Shown piece after piece: positions 61,332 through 64,000 of a stretch of 64,000 nt of DNA. Within the stretch, counting starts at the first letter, position 1. Each line of letters opens with the position of its first letter. Under the pieces are notes generated by a model, which did not search any database, was not told where the DNA came from, and saw only the letters and a program-made list of their open reading frames with translations. A program made the translations under genes and the position numbers. The DNA is from Trujillonella endophytica (GTDB taxonomy: Bacteria; Actinomycetota; Actinomycetes; Mycobacteriales; Geodermatophilaceae), in contig NZ_FOEE01000004.1 of NCBI RefSeq assembly GCF_900110555.1, positions 62,001 to 126,000 on the forward strand, written 5' to 3'.

Positions 61332-62450
61332 TCAGCCGGCGAGGCGCTCCACCGCGGCGTCGATCCGCTCGTCGCTCGCCGTCAGCGCCATGCGGACGTG
61401 CCGGGCGCCGGCCGGGCCGTAGAAGGAGCCCGGCGCGGCGACGATGCCCAGCCCGGCGAGCCAGTCGATCGTCGTCCAGCAGTCCTCGTCGCGGGTGACC
61501 CACAGGTAGAGCCCGGCCTCGGAGGCGTCGATGCGCGCCCCCGTGCCCCGGACCGCAGCGGCCAGCCGCTCGCGGCGGGCGCGGTAGCGCTCCCGCTGCC
61601 GGTCGACGTGCGCGTCGTCGGCCAGCGCGGCCGCCATGGCCGCCTGCACCGGCCCGGGCACGAGCAGGCCCAGGTGCCGGCGCACGTCCCAGATCCGCCG
61701 GACCAGCGCGGGGTCGCCGCAGAGCAGCCCCGCCCGGTAGCCCGCGGCCGTCGACTGCTTGGACAGCGAGTGCACGGCGAGCAGACCGGTGTGGTCGCCG
61801 CCGGCGATCTCCGGGTGCAGCAGCGAGCGGGGCTCGGCCTCCCAGCCGAACACCGCGTAGCACTCGTCGGCGACGACGGGCACACCGTGCTCGCGCCCCC
61901 ACGCGGCCCAGCGGCGCAGCTCGTCGTCGGACAGCACCCGCCCGTGGGGGTTGCCCGGGGAGTTGATCCAGACGAGCACGACGTCGCCCGGCTCGGCGGG
62001 CGGCACGTCGCTGCGCAGTACGGACAGCCCCGCCACCACCGCGCCGACCTCGTAGGTCGGGTAGGCGACCTCGGGGATCACGACCGTGCCGGTGCGCAAG
62101 CCCAGCAGCGTCGGCAGCAGCGCGACGAGCTCCTTGGAGCCCACCGTCGGGATGACCGGCGGGTCGGCGGCGAGCGGGTCGACCACCCGGACGCCGAGCC
62201 GGCGCTCCAGCCACCCGGCGGCCGCCGTCCGCAGCTCCGCGGTGCCCAGCGCCGTCGGGTACCCCGGCGAGTCGCCGGCGGCGGCCAGCGCTGTCGAGAG
62301 CACCTCGGGGGTGGAGTCGACCGGGGTTCCGATGGAGAGGTCGACGACGCCCCCGGGGTGCTGTGCCGCGCGCGCCCGCGCCCCCGTCAGGGAGTCCCAC
62401 GGGAAGTCCGGCAGCCCGCCGACGGGCCGCCCCGCGACCGGCGGGGTCAG
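61332..62450 (-). CDS. dapC: Succinyldiaminopimelate transaminase
   Basis: 372 residues. LPDFPWDSL and VDLSIGTPVD at the N-terminus are typical of actinobacterial DapC. The PLP lysine lies in HSLSKQSTAAGYRAG; VWINSPGNPHG binds the cofactor ring. No ATG, GTG or TTG fits the N-terminus; a CTG at 62448-62450 overlaps the fdxA stop as CTGA and gives the expected length. So it is probably read by coupled translation from a CTG start. Confidence 0.87.
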   Translation of the reverse strand: MTPPVAGRPVGGLPDFPWDSLTGARARAAQHPGGVVDLSIGTPVDSTPEVLSTALAAAGDSPGYPTALGTAELRTAAAGWLERRLGVRVVDPLAADPPVIPTVGSKELVALLPTLLGLRTGTVVIPEVAYPTYEVGAVVAGLSVLRSDVPPAEPGDVVLVWINSPGNPHGRVLSDDELRRWAAWGREHGVPVVADECYAVFGWEAEPRSLLHPEIAGGDHTGLLAVHSLSKQSTAAGYRAGLLCGDPALVRRIWDVRRHLGLLVPGPVQAAMAAALADDAHVDRQRERYRARRERLAAAVRGTGARIDASEAGLYLWVTRDEDCWTTIDWLAGLGIVAAPGSFYGPAGARHVRMALTASDERIDAAVERLAG

Positions 62451-62773
62451 TGCCCTTCGCCCTGGGGCGGCAGCGCGGCGACCAGCGGGTGGTCGTGACC
62501 GACCTTGCCGGTCTTCGCCGCACCACCGGGGCTGCCCAGGTCGGAGAAGAACTCCACGTTGGCGTTGTAGAAGTCCTTCCACTTGTCCGGGACGTCGTCC
62601 TCGTAGTAGATGGCCTCCACCGGGCAGACCGGCTCGCACGCACCGCAGTCGACGCACTCGTCGGGGTGGATGTAGAGCATCCGGTCGCCCTCGTAGATGC
62701 AGTCCACCGGACACTCGTCGATGCAGGCCTTGTCGAGCACGTCGACGCATGCCTGGGTGATCACGTAGGTCAC
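62447..62773 (-). CDS. fdxA: Seven-iron ferredoxin
   Basis: 108 residues, starting with GTG. Cysteines at 9, 17, 21, 25, 40, 43, 46 and 50 fit a 3Fe-4S plus 4Fe-4S ferredoxin of the FdxA/FdxC type, with CVDCGACEPVCP as the second cluster. It carries electrons in the cytosol. The order fdxC-dapC is conserved in mycobacteria. The stop TGA overlaps the dapC start. Confidence 0.92.
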   Translation of the reverse strand: MTYVITQACVDVLDKACIDECPVDCIYEGDRMLYIHPDECVDCGACEPVCPVEAIYYEDDVPDKWKDFYNANVEFFSDLGSPGGAAKTGKVGHDHPLVAALPPQGEGH

Positions 62774-62925
62774 GGTGTTGCCTCCCGAACGCGCAGCTCG
62801 ACCGGGCGTCAGCCACGGTCACTCCTCGCCGCACAGTATGACGCCCCGCGGAACCGTGGGCGCGCGCGGCCGGGCGCGTCACCCGGTGGAGTCGCCGTCG
62901 GGGCCCGCATCGCAGGATCACGGGC

Positions 62926-63684
62926 ATGGGACAGAGCCGCGCACCCCTCGACGTCGCCGGGCTGGAGCACCTCGCCGCCCGGGGCTGGCGCGGCTGGGAC
63001 TGCGCCCCGCTCGGCGACTGGCTGCTGCGCGCCGGCGGCGGGTTCACCGGCCGCGCGAACTCGGCCCTGGTCGTCGGCGACCCGGGGTGCCCGCTGCCCC
63101 AGGCCGTCGAGGCGGTGGGCGGCTGGTACCGCGAGCGGGGCCTGCGCCCGGCGGTGCAGTTGCCCGGGGTCCGGTCCCGCGCGGCCGGCGCCGCCTTCGC
63201 CGCGGCCGGCTGGGAGCGCGACGAGGACGTGCTCGTGCTGACCATGCCGCTGTCCGCGCCGCCGGACGACGGCCGGGTCCCCGTCGAGCTCTCCCCCACC
63301 CCGGACGACGCCTGGCTGGCCGGCTACCGCCACCGCGGGGCGCCGCTTCCGCCGGCCGCCCGCCGGGTCCTGACCGACGCCGAGGAGGTCGTCTTCGCCT
63401 CCGTGCGCCCGGAGCCCGCCCCGGCGCCGCCGGCGGCCGTCGCCCGCGGCGTGGTGACCGACGGCTGGCTCGGCGTGGGCGCGGTGACCGTCGACGAGGC
63501 GCACCGCCGGCGGGGCCTGGCCACGGCCGTGACGACCGCGCTCTACCGCTGGGGCGCCGAGCGCGGCGCGCGCTGGGCGTACCTGCAGGTGGCGGCGTCC
63601 AACGCGGCCGCCCGGCAGCTGTACCGCCGGGACGGCTTCATCGAGCACCACCGCTACCACTACCGGCGCGCGCCGCTCCCCTGA
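62926..63684 (+). CDS. GNAT-family acetyltransferase
   Basis: 252 residues. The C-terminal GNAT core has GWLGVGAVTVDEAHRRRGLATAVTTAL (acetyl-CoA loop R-R-x-G-L-A) and LQVAASNAAARQLYRRDGF. The N-terminal part (to about 120) is a second, degenerate domain. The substrate is unknown. It is divergent from fdxA by 152 bp, and its end overlaps the convergent last gene by 25 bp. Confidence 0.85.
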   Translation: MGQSRAPLDVAGLEHLAARGWRGWDCAPLGDWLLRAGGGFTGRANSALVVGDPGCPLPQAVEAVGGWYRERGLRPAVQLPGVRSRAAGAAFAAAGWERDEDVLVLTMPLSAPPDDGRVPVELSPTPDDAWLAGYRHRGAPLPPAARRVLTDAEEVVFASVRPEPAPAPPAAVARGVVTDGWLGVGAVTVDEAHRRRGLATAVTTALYRWGAERGARWAYLQVAASNAAARQLYRRDGFIEHHRYHYRRAPLP

Positions 63685-64000
63685 GCGGGCGCACCGTCCG
63701 GCGGCGCCGGCGCGCCGGCCGGTGCGACCGGCCGCGGCATCGCCAGGACCCGGCCGACGGCGACGGAGGCGCCGAGCACGCCGAACAGCAGGAACGCCAG
63801 CCCCTCCCAGCCGCCGGTCAGCACCAGGTCGCCCTCGGGGCGCCGCTGACCGGCCGGCAGGACCACCACCAGCCACACCAGCGCCGGCAGGACGGCCGCC
63901 ACCCGCGAGCCGGTGAGCCGGTGGGTGATCCAGACCAGCAGCAGGTTGGCGGCCAGCGCGGCCGGGATGGAGACCGGCACCGGCACGCCGCCGATCCGCA
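63660..64000 (-). CDS. DUF6113-type membrane protein, cut by window edge
   Basis: At least 108 residues are visible in frame with a GTG at 63984-63986, and the frame continues past it to the window edge, so the true start may be outside. The visible part has three hydrophobic segments (ALAANLLLVWI, VAAVLPALVWLVVVLPAG, GLAFLLFGVLGASVAV) and an alanine-, proline-rich tail. It looks like the small DUF6113 membrane proteins of actinobacteria. The function is unknown. Confidence 0.6.
   Translation of the reverse strand, partial: RIGGVPVPVSIPAALAANLLLVWITHRLTGSRVAAVLPALVWLVVVLPAGQRRPEGDLVLTGGWEGLAFLLFGVLGASVAVGRVLAMPRPVAPAGAPAPPDGAPAQGSGARR

Overview
The window is very GC-rich actinobacterial chromosome: GTG starts are common, genes overlap by ATGA or GTGA, and Shine-Dalgarno sites are GGAGG-like. 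The gene set fits a Geodermatophilaceae-type organism (Blastococcus, Geodermatophilus or Modestobacter). The pointers are the mycobacteria-like order methyltransferase / sigE / rseA / htrA / tatB / mrp, an IlvX-like enzyme, a 13E12/DUF222 HNH protein, FdxA-DapC, the divergent glgC/glgM pair, and many stress and light-signalling proteins. The genus is inferred from gene content, not from a marker gene.

Positions 1 to about 6,090 are a decayed genomic island. Base composition and codon use differ from the rest, gene density is low, and there are repeats. It holds a small membrane protein with an L7/L12-like C-terminus, a coupled pair of an inositol-monophosphatase-like enzyme and a PIG-L/LmbE deacetylase, a convergent six-helix membrane protein, an unknown 162-residue protein and an excisionase with no integrase. 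Four copies of a transposon-end-like motif are scattered through it. Two of them, in inverted orientation, bracket the phosphatase/deacetylase/membrane cassette. The right edge of the island cuts a CpaF/TadA ATPase gene, and a 54-bp scrap of the same gene lies near the left edge.

From 6,790 on, the DNA looks like stable chromosome. In order: a secreted SGNH hydrolase; the urea ABC transporter operon urtABCDE with a possible GlnR operator upstream; a membrane GGDEF-EAL protein; an IlvX-like ThDP enzyme, an acyl-CoA dehydrogenase and a malyl-CoA-lyase-type enzyme; a DMT exporter with a PhzF protein; an MgtE-N/CBS protein with a DUF1003 protein; Ogt; a small HTH/Clp-N pair with twin palindromic operators; and AzlCD.

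From 28 to 33 kb lies the envelope-stress block: Mrp, TatB, HtrA, an anti-sigma factor, SigE and a divergent O-methyltransferase. It is followed by the glycogen genes glgC/glgM and a cobalamin-riboswitch-controlled btuFCD-type transporter. From 40 to 46 kb is a signalling and UV-response cluster: two SpoIIE-type phosphatases, a GAF-ANTAR protein and a spore-photoproduct-lyase-like radical SAM protein. A carotenoid-desaturase-like oxidoreductase, an uncharacterised 487-residue protein coupled to leucyl aminopeptidase, DUF3117, Tag glycosylase and an HNH protein follow.

The last 10 kb carries exporters, AlkD, a DivIVA-like protein and a LOG protein. It then has lysine/peptidoglycan genes (dapE and dapD divergent, dapC coupled to fdxA), a lysozyme-like membrane protein and a GNAT acetyltransferase. 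A membrane protein runs off the right end.
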